61,090 nt of DNA. Source: Elusimicrobiota bacterium. Its GTDB lineage: Bacteria > Elusimicrobiota > Elusimicrobia > UBA1565 > UBA9628. A program made the translations under genes and the position numbers. The number at the start of each line of letters is the position of its first letter. Within the stretch, counting starts at the first letter, position 1. The DNA lies in assembly GCA_016209035.1 (NCBI GenBank), contig JACQWX010000075.1, positions 1 to 61,090 of the forward strand, given 5' to 3'. The notes beneath the pieces are model-generated. The model made no database searches. It was not told the DNA's origin and saw only the letters and a list, made by a program, of their open reading frames with translations. Positions 32,701 through 40,429 of this stretch are shown one piece after another.

Positions 32701-33512
32701 GGCTGGTCAGGCTCCCCCACGAGCCTAAACGACCTCAGGAAAATGATGATGCCGCAGATCAGCATCAGCTCGGTGATCTCTTCCCAGAACTCGGCCCAGA
32801 TGAGGTTGTCGAAGTAGGCATGCAGGGTGAAGAACCTCAGGAGCGGGAAGACCAGGAACCCCACCGCCATGCAGAACGGGAATTTGGCGACGCGCACCGC
32901 GGGCCTGCCGCCGCGCAGCAGGATGCCGAACGAGACGAGGAAGAGGGCGCTGCCCACGATGGGATAGACCCTGTACTCGAAGACCTGGAGGAAGGTCGTG
33001 TGGTACTGGCACACACAGGCCCCGAAGATGAGGAGCTCCTTCTTGAAGGGCCTCAAAGGGCCCATGAGGGGCATGAGGTTCGCCACGGCCAGGGCCAGGG
33101 CCAGGAACAGGAAGACCCTCTCCAGGCCGCAGGCCGCGTCCGTCTTCTTCGCGCAGCTCGGGCAGGCGCGCAGGAGGGCGCAGGGCTTGTCCGGGTCCAG
33201 GAAGAAGAGCATCTTGGCGTCGATCAGGGTCGACAGGCCCAGCATGATGAGCCCGGTACCCAACGCCATGCCGAGCCCGTGCAGCATCTCCACGGCCGGC
33301 GCCATCATGCCGAAGACGAGGTAGTTGACCGCGCAGAAGACCTCGCCCAGCAGGAACAGGTCCACGCCCCAGGCCAACGCGCGCGCCTCGGCCCCGCCCC
33401 TCGCGTGCAGGCGCCACGCCGCGAACAGCATCAAGAGCATGTACAGCGGCTTGATGAAGAAGCCGTTCGTCACCGCCACGACCTGGAGGAAGACCGATGG
33501 CTCGACGGGCAT
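32691..33512 (-). CDS. Polytopic membrane protein of unknown family with a Cys cluster
   Basis: A 273-residue protein with about 7 hydrophobic segments (for example FFIKPLYMLLMLFAAW, GLGMALGTGLIMLGLSTLI, MLICGIIIFLRSF). Between TM segments 3 and 4 is a soluble loop CALLRACPSCAKKTDAACG with CPxC, suited to metal or disulfide. I do not recognise it. The 3' end overlaps the radical SAM remnant by 10 bases, and it is divergent from the radical SAM gene at 33542. Confidence 0.6.
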   Translation of the reverse strand: MPVEPSVFLQVVAVTNGFFIKPLYMLLMLFAAWRLHARGGAEARALAWGVDLFLLGEVFCAVNYLVFGMMAPAVEMLHGLGMALGTGLIMLGLSTLIDAKMLFFLDPDKPCALLRACPSCAKKTDAACGLERVFLFLALALAVANLMPLMGPLRPFKKELLIFGACVCQYHTTFLQVFEYRVYPIVGSALFLVSFGILLRGGRPAVRVAKFPFCMAVGFLVFPLLRFFTLHAYFDNLIWAEFWEEITELMLICGIIIFLRSFRLVGEPDQPCF

Positions 33513-33531
33513 GAGGGCCTACCAGGGGAAG

Positions 33532-33541
33532 ATGATATCAT
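33532..33541 (+). promoter_or_regulatory. Palindrome ATGATATCAT touching a start codon
   Basis: Directly precedes ATG 33542. It shares its core with the 16-bp palindrome at 21542. It may be an operator or part of a promoter. It lies in the 29-base gap between divergent genes. Confidence 0.35.
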
Positions 33542-34627
33542 ATGGGTCGCAAGGACCCTGACCCCGTGTTCCAGCTCGAGAGGAACTTCATCCGCCACGC
33601 CGTCGAGTGGAAGCTGGGGGCCTACAAGCCCTACCGGCCCCTGTGCGCCTACGTCTACCTCACCTTCCGCTGCAACCTACGCTGCGTGTACTGCAACGAC
33701 GGCAGCGGCAAGAAATACCCCGAGTGCCCCAACGAAGGCGAGCTCGACGGCGACGCCTGGCTGCGCGTCCTCAAGGTCCTCCGGAAGGAGACCGACGTCC
33801 TCATCTTCACCGGGGGCGAGCCCACCCTCCGGCCCGACTTGGCCCCCATCCTCGAGGGCTGCCGCTCTCTGGGCTACCGGAAGATCTGCCTGCTCACCAA
33901 CGCCGTCACCCTCGACCGCCATCCCGAGGTCTTCGAGAACTGCGGCATCCTGATGATCAGCCTCGACACCCTCGACGAGGCCAAGTCCGACCGCATGATG
34001 GGCGCCAAGGCCGGGACCCTGCGCCGCATCCTCGCCAACGTCGACCTGGCAGCCGAGGCCCGAAAGAGGCACGGGTTCAAGCTTTACTTCAACATCGTCA
34101 TCACCCCGGAGAACGTGGCTGACGTCCACGGAGTCCTCGACTACTGCCTGGAGAAGCGCATCGGGTTCACCCCCCTGCCCGAGGTCGTGGCCTTCTATCC
34201 CCAGAAGGGGCTGGAAGGCAGCGCCGAGTACGAATCCCTCATCGACCGCATCATCGGGCTCAAGAGGGCCGGGTTCGACGTCCTGGGCACCATGGGCTAC
34301 CTCAAGGGCATCAAGCGCTTCGACGACTACCATTGCCTGCCCACCCTGCTGGCCCGGGTCTGGCCCAACGGGGACCTCTGCTACCCCTGCCAGAAACTCC
34401 ACAAGGTGGGCGGCAACATCCTGGAGCTCGGCGACTACGCCAAAGCCGTCGACGAAGGCCGCAGGCGCCACGGCCCGCTCCAGCGCTGCGGCAAGCGCTG
34501 CCCAGTGGGCTGCTACATGGACTTCTCCATGTGCGTCCAGCGGCCCGGGCTCCTGCTCGCCGAAGCCTGGTACCACCTCAAGATGCCCCTGTTCCGGTCC
34601 GACCGGTTCATCCGCCGCGGTCCATGA
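33542..34627 (+). CDS. Radical SAM protein with SPASM-like C-terminus
   Basis: A 361-residue protein. CNLRCVYC (Cys44, 48, 51) binds the SAM [4Fe-4S] cluster; VLIFTGGEPTLRPDLAPIL is the GGE motif. The C-terminal third has CLPTLLARVWPNGDLCYPCQ, then CGKRCPVGCYMDFSMC, enough cysteines for an auxiliary SPASM/twitch cluster. LARVWPNGDLCYPCQ is the usual place where SPASM ligands lie. Substrate unknown; relatives modify peptides, lipids or sugars. Its stop overlaps the ATG of a GT1 glycosyltransferase, so the two probably act on one product. Confidence 0.8.
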   Translation: MGRKDPDPVFQLERNFIRHAVEWKLGAYKPYRPLCAYVYLTFRCNLRCVYCNDGSGKKYPECPNEGELDGDAWLRVLKVLRKETDVLIFTGGEPTLRPDLAPILEGCRSLGYRKICLLTNAVTLDRHPEVFENCGILMISLDTLDEAKSDRMMGAKAGTLRRILANVDLAAEARKRHGFKLYFNIVITPENVADVHGVLDYCLEKRIGFTPLPEVVAFYPQKGLEGSAEYESLIDRIIGLKRAGFDVLGTMGYLKGIKRFDDYHCLPTLLARVWPNGDLCYPCQKLHKVGGNILELGDYAKAVDEGRRRHGPLQRCGKRCPVGCYMDFSMCVQRPGLLLAEAWYHLKMPLFRSDRFIRRGP

Positions 34628-35853
34628 GGGTCCTCGCCCTGCCGTACAGCCATTTCCTCTCGCACCTCAGCCGTCCGCTCATGGTCAGCCGGGAGCTGCG
34701 CCGCAGAGGCCACGAAGTCGTGTTCGCGGGAGAGAGCCCCAAGATGCGGTTCGTAAGGGACGAGGGCTTTCACGCCATCCCCATCCACGAGCCCTGCCCG
34801 GAGGAGTTCCTGCGCAACCTCGAACGCGAGAAGGTCCGGTTCGTCTCAGAAGACCAGATCGACCGCATGATCCATGCCGACCTGGCCGCATTCCAAGAGG
34901 TCAAGCCCGACCTCGTCTTAAGCGATTGCCGGGCCTCTGCCCCCATCTCCACCCGCGTCGCGGGCTTGAAGCACGCGGCCATCACCCACGTCTACTGCAC
35001 GCCTCACCGGGCCGTGCCCAGCGTGCCCCTGTTCGGCTGGCTGCCCCGCAAGCTCATGCCCCGTCACGCTCGTCTCTGGGAGATTCTCGACTCGCTCAAC
35101 GTCGGGCTCGAGACCTTCGCGTTCAACGTCGGCATGGGCTACTACTCAAGGCTCGCCAAACGGCACGGCCTCACGGAGCGCCTCAAAGCCATGGACTGCT
35201 TCGTGGGCAAGGACCTGACCCTCTTGGCCGACATCCCCGAGTTCTTCCCCACCCGAGGCCTCCCAGACCGCTTCCGCTATGTCGGCCCCTTGACCTGGAA
35301 GACCAGCATGCCCGCGCCTGCCTGGTGGCAGTCCATGCTCCGCTCCGTCCATAGACCCCTGGTCTACCTCACGCTGGGGACCTCCGGGACCCCGGAATTC
35401 CTGGCCAAGACCGCGATAGCGTTCGCGTCTTCCCCCATGACCGTGGTGATGTCCTCAGGCGGCCAAGATGCCGGCATCAAGAACCAGGAAGGCAAGCTCT
35501 ACGCAGAGCCTTTCCTGGACGCGGACCTCGCCATGGAAGCCTGTGATATCGTTGTCAGCCACGGCGGCCACGGCACCACCTACCAGGCCATCGAACACGG
35601 CAAGCCCGTCATCGGCATCCCCATGACTCCCGGCCTGCGCTTCAGCATGGCCAGGACCCAGGACCTCGGCCTCGGCCGGAGCCTGGCCTGGAAGACCTTC
35701 TCCCGGAATCCCGCATCGCTCGTCAAAGCCGTCCAGCAGGTCGCGGGGACAGTATCCTATTCACGCCGCGCCAAGGAGTTCCAGACCATCCTCAAGAAGA
35801 CCAACGGCCCCAGCCTTGCCGCCGACGCGCTCGAAGGAGGGCTTCTCAGATGA
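34624..35853 (+). CDS. GT1 family glycosyltransferase (MGT/UGT-like)
   Basis: A 409-residue GT-B fold protein. The N-terminus has MRVLALPYSHFLSHLSRPLM, SRELRRRGHEVVFAG. The donor-binding C-terminal half has PLVYLTLGTSG, MEACDIVVSHGGHGTTYQAI, EHGKPVIGIPMTPG, the motif that holds a nucleotide sugar. Family members glycosylate lipids, sterols, carotenoids and polyketides. It overlaps the radical SAM gene upstream (ATGA). In the same frame after its stop is a peroxiredoxin-like remnant. Confidence 0.85.
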   Translation: MRVLALPYSHFLSHLSRPLMVSRELRRRGHEVVFAGESPKMRFVRDEGFHAIPIHEPCPEEFLRNLEREKVRFVSEDQIDRMIHADLAAFQEVKPDLVLSDCRASAPISTRVAGLKHAAITHVYCTPHRAVPSVPLFGWLPRKLMPRHARLWEILDSLNVGLETFAFNVGMGYYSRLAKRHGLTERLKAMDCFVGKDLTLLADIPEFFPTRGLPDRFRYVGPLTWKTSMPAPAWWQSMLRSVHRPLVYLTLGTSGTPEFLAKTAIAFASSPMTVVMSSGGQDAGIKNQEGKLYAEPFLDADLAMEACDIVVSHGGHGTTYQAIEHGKPVIGIPMTPGLRFSMARTQDLGLGRSLAWKTFSRNPASLVKAVQQVAGTVSYSRRAKEFQTILKKTNGPSLAADALEGGLLR

Positions 35854-35904
35854 GCGCCATGGGGCCGGGGGTACGGGTCATCTTCAGGCTCATCCGCGCC
35901 GCGC

Positions 35905-36144
35905 GCAATCTCTTCGCAGGAGGCTGCGCTCCCGACCAAGCTCGCCCCAACCCTGGGATTTCCCATGCTGATCGACCCCGAGGACATCGTGGCCCGCAAG
36001 CTCGGGCTCCAGCACCCTCCCGGCACCTGCCCCTTGAACAACATCTTTCTTCTAGACCGCTCCGGCCGAGTGGTCCTGCGCCACCACCTCTCCGCCATCA
36101 AAGACGACGCCTTCCGCCAAGCGTGGAGAACCCTGGTCCGCTGA
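35905..36144 (+). pseudogene. AhpC/TSA (peroxiredoxin-like) C-terminal fragment
   Basis: The frame reads LPTKLAPTLGFPMLIDPEDI, VARKLGLQHPPG, NNIFLLDRSGRVVLRHH, then stop. This is the C-terminal half of a thioredoxin-fold peroxiredoxin. There is no start codon in frame after the GT1 stop, and the N-terminal half with the peroxidatic cysteine is missing. Confidence 0.6.
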
Positions 36145-36169
36145 ATTTAGCCGCACGCCACCGGCGCAG

Positions 36170-36550
36170 TCATGCCTGGCCGGCGAGCTTCCTTTCGACC
36201 AGGAGGCCTAGGGTGCCGACGCTGATGGAGCGAAAGACCGTGGCTGCGGTGACCTTGTCGGGGTCGGGGACGTCTTCGAGGGCGGGCAGCCAGTCTTTGA
36301 GCTTCTCAACGGCTTCCCTGGGGAGGAAGGGGGAAGCGGCGCCGGCAAGGGGCTTGGCGAAGTTGAGCTCGTCGGGGCGGATGTCCACCTGGAACTTGCC
36401 TTTGATGGCGAAGAGGAGGTCCATGATGTCGAGGGAGTCGGCGCCGAGGTCGGGGATGAGCCGGCTCTCAGGGGTCACTTTGTCGAGGGGCGCGGCCAGG
36501 CGGTCGGCCACCAGGGCTCTCATCGTGGAAGCGATCTCCTCTTTCGTCAT
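36170..36550 (-). CDS. Acyl carrier protein, long form
   Basis: A 126-residue ACP. LIPDLGADSLDIMDLLFAIK carries the Ser39 that receives phosphopantetheine (DSLD). After helix II an insertion of about 40 residues (LPREAVEKLKDWLPALEDVP) precedes the usual last helix, FRSISVGTLGLLVERKL. Normal ACPs are about 78 residues. Long ACPs with such an insert tend to serve special acyl chains rather than bulk fatty acid synthesis. It is the last gene of the minus-strand KS operon, which implies a dedicated carrier. Confidence 0.85.
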   Translation of the reverse strand: MTKEEIASTMRALVADRLAAPLDKVTPESRLIPDLGADSLDIMDLLFAIKGKFQVDIRPDELNFAKPLAGAASPFLPREAVEKLKDWLPALEDVPDPDKVTAATVFRSISVGTLGLLVERKLAGQA

Positions 36551-36569
36551 GGCGCTCCTCCTTCCAGCA

Positions 36570-37181
36570 TCATTCGATCCAGCGGGTCACCTGTTCCGCG
36601 GACTTCCTTGAGATGGGCGGGGGCTCCTCCGCGGGGAAGCCCACGGGGATGACGGCCGCCACGTCCCACGACCCGGGCACTTCGAGGATGGCTCGGACCT
36701 TGTCCAGGGCGATCAGGGGCCCGGTCATGGCCGATGCGCCCAGGCCCAGGGAGTGCGCCATGAGCAAGAGGTTCTGGATGGCCAAGGACACGCTCACCAA
36801 GCCGGAGCCGGCTTCCAGGGCAACGATGCGCCGGCGGTCGGCTTGGGGCAGGCTTGGGCCGGTCATGTTGGAGAGGAGCTCAAGCCCGCGGTACAGGGGC
36901 ACGATGACGACGGGCGCGGATTCAAAGCGCGTGAAGTAGTCGCCGTAATCGCGGAAGGCGTCCCGCCAGCCGGCTTCGACGTGCTTGGAGACGCGCTCCA
37001 CGGCCTCGCGCACGGCATCGGCCATCCTGGAGACGGCGGGCCGGCTGGTCACGACCAGGAAGCGCCAGGGCTGCTTGTTGCTCGCGGAGGGGGCGGTGAC
37101 CGCGGCTTCGATGAGTTTCTCGATGAGGCCGCGGCCGGGGAGGTCGGGCTTGAAGCGCCGGACGCTCCGGCGCGACTTCAT
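36570..37181 (-). CDS. Nitroreductase-family FMN oxidoreductase
   Basis: A 203-residue protein. MKSRRSVRRFKPD is the FMN-binding N-terminal motif, then APSASNKQPWRFLVVTSR and GSGLVSVSLAIQNLLLMAHS, LGLGASAM; all typical of NAD(P)H:FMN nitroreductases. In biosynthetic clusters such enzymes reduce or oxidise C-C or C-N bonds. ATG 37181 is chosen; the longer frame (to 37349) reads through the terminal repeat of the 311-bp element. The gene now lies 9 bases from that element, which occupies its leader. Confidence 0.85.
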   Translation of the reverse strand: MKSRRSVRRFKPDLPGRGLIEKLIEAAVTAPSASNKQPWRFLVVTSRPAVSRMADAVREAVERVSKHVEAGWRDAFRDYGDYFTRFESAPVVIVPLYRGLELLSNMTGPSLPQADRRRIVALEAGSGLVSVSLAIQNLLLMAHSLGLGASAMTGPLIALDKVRAILEVPGSWDVAAVIPVGFPAEEPPPISRKSAEQVTRWIE

Positions 37182-37189
37182 CAAGTCGA

Positions 37190-37500
37190 GTGCTGCGACC
37201 GCCACCTGGGCGCCCCTTGGGCCGGTCGATTTCGAGGCGAGACGAGGAGCGACGAGCGCGCATGCTGAACGCATGCAAGCGAGGAGCGAGGAAGTCGCAG
37301 ACCGAAAGCGACCGGCCGCGCTCTTAGGGGAATTGGTCGATAACACCATCGTTCCTCAATAGCGCGGAGGCCCCTCTTCGGCCGGCTGCCGCGTTGCTCG
37401 TCAGTCGTCCCGGCGCTTGGCGCCGGGACTCCTTCCTCTCGCCGTGCAGCCGGCTCAAATCCGGGCCTCCCAAGGGGCGCCCAGGTGGCGGTCGCAGCAC
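37190..37500. mobile_element. 311-bp MITE-like element with perfect 32-bp terminal inverted repeats
   Basis: The left end, starting GTGCTGCGACCGCCACCTGG (37190-37221), and the right end (37469-37500) are exact reverse complements over 32 bases. The 247 bases between them encode nothing convincing. It sits neatly between the ketoreductase stop (37506) and the nitroreductase start (37181). No target duplication is obvious. It may be a MITE, a structured leader, or an assembly artefact. Confidence 0.6.
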
Positions 37501-37505
37501 TAGGA

Positions 37506-38240
37506 TCATCCGGCCAGGAAGCCTCCGTCGATTGCGTGGACGGAGCCGGTGATGAACCCGGATTTGTCGCTCAGCAGGAAGGCCACGAGCTCGGCGACTT
37601 CCTCGGGCTTGCCGATGCGCTTGAGCGGCACCTTGGAGAGGATCTCGTCGCCTGCGAGGCTTTTGACCTCGGCGATCATGCGGGTCTCGATGGGGCCGGG
37701 AGCCACGCACACGACGCGGATGCCTTTGCGGCCGTACTCGACGGCCAGGGCGCGGGTCAGGGAATCGAGCGCTCCCTTGGTCGCCGCGTAGACGCTCTGG
37801 CCGCGGGACGGCCTCTGGGCCACCACGGAGCCGATGTTGACGATGACCCCGCCTTGCTGTTGGAGCATGACCCGCACGACTTCGCGAGAGCAGATGATGG
37901 CCCCCAGGAGATTGACGTCGATCTGCCGCCGGATGGCGTCCATCTCCTGGCTGGGCAGAAGGCCGGAGACGCTTACTCCCGCGTTGTTGACCCAGCCGTC
38001 GATGCCGCCTTCTTCCTCGCAGAACCGGTCCACGGCCGCGGCGACGGCTTTTTGGTCGCTCACGTCGAACGGCAGGAGGCGGATATTCTTGGGGTAGCGC
38101 TCCTGCAGGGCCTTGGCTTGCATCTGCGAAGTGAGGTAGTTGGCGCCGACCACGGCCCCTTCGCGGCAGCAGGCTTCGGCGATGGCGCGTCCGATGCCTT
38201 GGCCGGCTCCGGTGACGACGATGCGCTTACCCTTGAGCAT
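37506..38240 (-). CDS. fabG: 3-oxoacyl-ACP reductase-like SDR (ketoreductase)
   Basis: A 244-residue short-chain dehydrogenase. VVTGAGQGIGRAIAEACC is the dinucleotide loop, WVNNAGVSVSG the NNAG motif, IVNIGSVVAQ with the catalytic Ser, and VYAATKGALDSLTRALA the YxxxK site; GSVHAIDGGFL is the FabG-type end. It presumably reduces the beta-keto group made by the adjacent KS. ATG 38240 overlaps the KS 3' end by 14 bases. A second, plus-strand SDR of the same type is at 41682. Confidence 0.88.
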   Translation of the reverse strand: MLKGKRIVVTGAGQGIGRAIAEACCREGAVVGANYLTSQMQAKALQERYPKNIRLLPFDVSDQKAVAAAVDRFCEEEGGIDGWVNNAGVSVSGLLPSQEMDAIRRQIDVNLLGAIICSREVVRVMLQQQGGVIVNIGSVVAQRPSRGQSVYAATKGALDSLTRALAVEYGRKGIRVVCVAPGPIETRMIAEVKSLAGDEILSKVPLKRIGKPEEVAELVAFLLSDKSGFITGSVHAIDGGFLAG

Positions 38241-39432
38241 CGTATGATTTAAGCAAGATTGAGGCGTTCTGGCCACCGAATCCGAAAGAGTTCGACAGGA
38301 TGTACCGCGTCTTTCTCTGCACGGCCTTTTGCGGGACGTAGTCCAGGTCGCAGGCAGGGTCAGGGTTATCGAGGTTGATGGTGGGATGGACCCAGCCTGA
38401 TTCGAGGCACGCGATGGCGGCGACAGCCTCGACCGCTCCAGCCGCTGAGATGAGGTGCCCGATCATGGATTTGGTGGCGCAGACCGCGACTTCCTTGGCT
38501 CTGCCGCCCAGGAGGCGCTTGATGGCGGCGGTCTCCATGGGGTCGTTCTTGGGCGTGGAGGTGCCGTGGGCGTTGACGCAGTCCACCTGGTCCGGGGAGA
38601 CTCGGGCGTCCTCAAGGGCTCGCTGCATGGCCTGAAGCGCGCCGCGGCCCTCAGGATGGGGCTCGCTGATGCCGAAAGCGTCGAAGGAGTTGCCGTAGCC
38701 CACGATCTCGGCGCGGATGGCCGCTCCGCGCTTGCGGGCTTCCTCCAGAGACTCAAGCAGAAGCATGCCGCTGCCCTCGCCCAGGACGAAGCCGTCGCGG
38801 TCCCGGTCGAACGGCCGGGAAGCGGCCTGGGGGGCCTCGTTGGAGGTGGAGGTGGCGCTGATCTTGCAGAACCCCCCCACGCCGAGAGGGTTGATCATGG
38901 AATCCGTGCCTCCTGCCAGGGCCCAATCCCAGGCGCCGCTCGCGACCATGCGGAAGGCCGTGCCGATGGCGTCGGTCCCGGCGGCGCAGGCCGAGACATG
39001 GGTCAAGGGCGGCCGGCGCAAGCCGAAGCGCTTGCACAGGAGGTGCACAGCCAGGTCGGACGGGGTCTGGATGAAGGTCAGCCTTTCCCGGGAGGAGGCG
39101 GGAAGGCCGGCGCCGGGACGCCGGAAAGCGACCATGTCCTCCAGGGAGAAGAGCTCGAGCCCGATCCCCAGGCTCAAGCCCCCCTCGCCCTTGGGCGCCG
39201 GCCCGCTGGCCGCCTGCCTGGCGGCTTCGAGGGCGAAGGCGATCTTGCGGTCCCTCGGCATCGGGCCTTCCCACTTGACCTCGGCCGCGATGCGGGTGGG
39301 AAGGTGGGAAGCGTCGAACAAGGTGATGGGCCCCACGCCTGAGCGGCCCGCCATCACGCTCTCGGCGAAGGACTCGGCCGTGTTCCCGATGGGCGACACG
39401 ACCCCCATGCCCGTGACCGCGACTCTTCTCAC
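38227..39432 (-). CDS. fabF: Beta-ketoacyl-ACP synthase II-like (complete catalytic triad)
   Basis: A 401-residue KAS II-type condensing enzyme. THVSACAAGTDAIG holds the catalytic Cys149; VNAHGTSTPKNDPMETAAIK and ATKSMIGHLISAAG hold the two histidines; SNSFGFGGQNASILL ends the fold. It condenses malonyl-ACP with acyl-ACP. The start is GTG 39432, with GGGGGAGG upstream but buried in a 12-bp stem. Pairs with the KS-like protein upstream that lacks the cysteine. Confidence 0.9.
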   Translation of the reverse strand: MRRVAVTGMGVVSPIGNTAESFAESVMAGRSGVGPITLFDASHLPTRIAAEVKWEGPMPRDRKIAFALEAARQAASGPAPKGEGGLSLGIGLELFSLEDMVAFRRPGAGLPASSRERLTFIQTPSDLAVHLLCKRFGLRRPPLTHVSACAAGTDAIGTAFRMVASGAWDWALAGGTDSMINPLGVGGFCKISATSTSNEAPQAASRPFDRDRDGFVLGEGSGMLLLESLEEARKRGAAIRAEIVGYGNSFDAFGISEPHPEGRGALQAMQRALEDARVSPDQVDCVNAHGTSTPKNDPMETAAIKRLLGGRAKEVAVCATKSMIGHLISAAGAVEAVAAIACLESGWVHPTINLDNPDPACDLDYVPQKAVQRKTRYILSNSFGFGGQNASILLKSYDAQG

Positions 39433-39468
39433 TTGCCTCCCCCACGGGGAGGCAAGTAGTCGTGGGGG
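39431..39468 (-). promoter_or_regulatory. Alternative hairpins over the KS ribosome-binding site
   Basis: Stem B pairs 39446-39457 with 39431-39442 (12 bp, 3-base loop) and includes both the Shine-Dalgarno GGGGGAGG and part of the GTG start. Stem A pairs 39461-39468 with 39439-39446 (8 bp). The two cannot form together. This is the layout of a translational switch, though by sequence alone it is only a candidate. Confidence 0.5.
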
Positions 39469-39481
39469 CGTAACGCCGTTC

Positions 39482-40429
39482 TCATGGAGTTACCATCTCC
39501 CAGACGCTCTCAGCATGGAAACCGTCCCTGCTCTCCAGCCGATGGCGGACCGTGCCTGGCCCGGCCTTGCTGAGAGCCACGGCCAGAGAGGTCGGGCCCA
39601 GATGGATGCCGTCCACGGACGCGGTCGAGGCCGGAGGCCGAGCGTCCCGGTCGCGGTCAGGAAAGGCGTTGGCGACCAGGGACGCGCCTTCGAAGCGCTC
39701 GGCCGGGACCGGCGGGTCCTCGAACGGGTCGTGCGGCGCGTAGGAGATGGAGCAGTCGATGAGCTTGCCCCTGATCTTCGCGCCCCTGGCCTCGGCATTG
39801 CCCGCCTTCTCCAGCACGAGACAGCCCGCGGCGTCTTCAAGGCTTTCGGCAGGGACCGGGTGAGGCACGCGGCTGAAATGGTGGGTCACGAGGAAGTTCT
39901 TCTGGTGCGCGCTCGCGGCCGCCAGGGCGATGTCCACCTCTCCGGATTCCAGCGCGATCCTTGCTTGTTCGAGCGCGTTGTAGAACTGGCCTGGGCCAGG
40001 GTAGGTGACGAAATAGGGTCCCTGCACGTCGAAATTGACCGAGATATGGAACGCGGGCATGTTGGAGAGACAGCGGAAGGTCAGCAGGGGGTTGACGGCT
40101 GCCAGGCCGTCCGTGGAGAACCGCCGCAGACTGAGCTCTCCCTGCTCGACTGAAGCCTCCAGGAGTTTCTCGAGGTCCTCGGCCTCGAAGGGGATGTAGC
40201 CTACGGCGAGGAAGAGGCCCGCCCGCTCTCCCAACGGCCGGCCCAGGAGGCCCGCGGACTTAAGAGCCTCGCCGGCCGCCACCACGGCCAGGACGTCCTG
40301 GACGCCCATGAATTTGCGGTTCTTCGGGGTCTTGAGGAAGGGGGTCGGGTCGCAGTCGCGCGAGAGCGCGCGGCCGGCGCCGGTCAGGATTAGAGGATCT
40401 CGGGCGGCGGCTGGAGATGCTTGGTCCAT
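39482..40429 (-). CDS. KS-like protein lacking the catalytic cysteine
   Basis: A 315-residue protein with a thiolase-fold N-terminal half: PLILTGAGRALSRDCDPTPF, VLAVVAAGEALKSAGLLGRP, MPAFHISVNFDVQGPYFVTY, PGPGQFYNALEQARIALESG, VDIALAAASAHQ. Where active KS proteins have the Cys, this has TYPGPGQ, and the His-containing C-terminal domain is largely missing. It may act like a chain-length factor or structural partner for the adjacent KS (inference). It overlaps the dehydratase gene by 40 bases. Confidence 0.7.
   Translation of the reverse strand: MDQASPAAARDPLILTGAGRALSRDCDPTPFLKTPKNRKFMGVQDVLAVVAAGEALKSAGLLGRPLGERAGLFLAVGYIPFEAEDLEKLLEASVEQGELSLRRFSTDGLAAVNPLLTFRCLSNMPAFHISVNFDVQGPYFVTYPGPGQFYNALEQARIALESGEVDIALAAASAHQKNFLVTHHFSRVPHPVPAESLEDAAGCLVLEKAGNAEARGAKIRGKLIDCSISYAPHDPFEDPPVPAERFEGASLVANAFPDRDRDARPPASTASVDGIHLGPTSLAVALSKAGPGTVRHRLESRDGFHAESVWEMVTP

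Noticed and set aside
37190-37349. N-terminal extension of the nitroreductase to 37349
   Set aside because: The extra residues are encoded by the 32-bp terminal repeat and element interior and do not resemble the family; ATG 37181 matches the family start.
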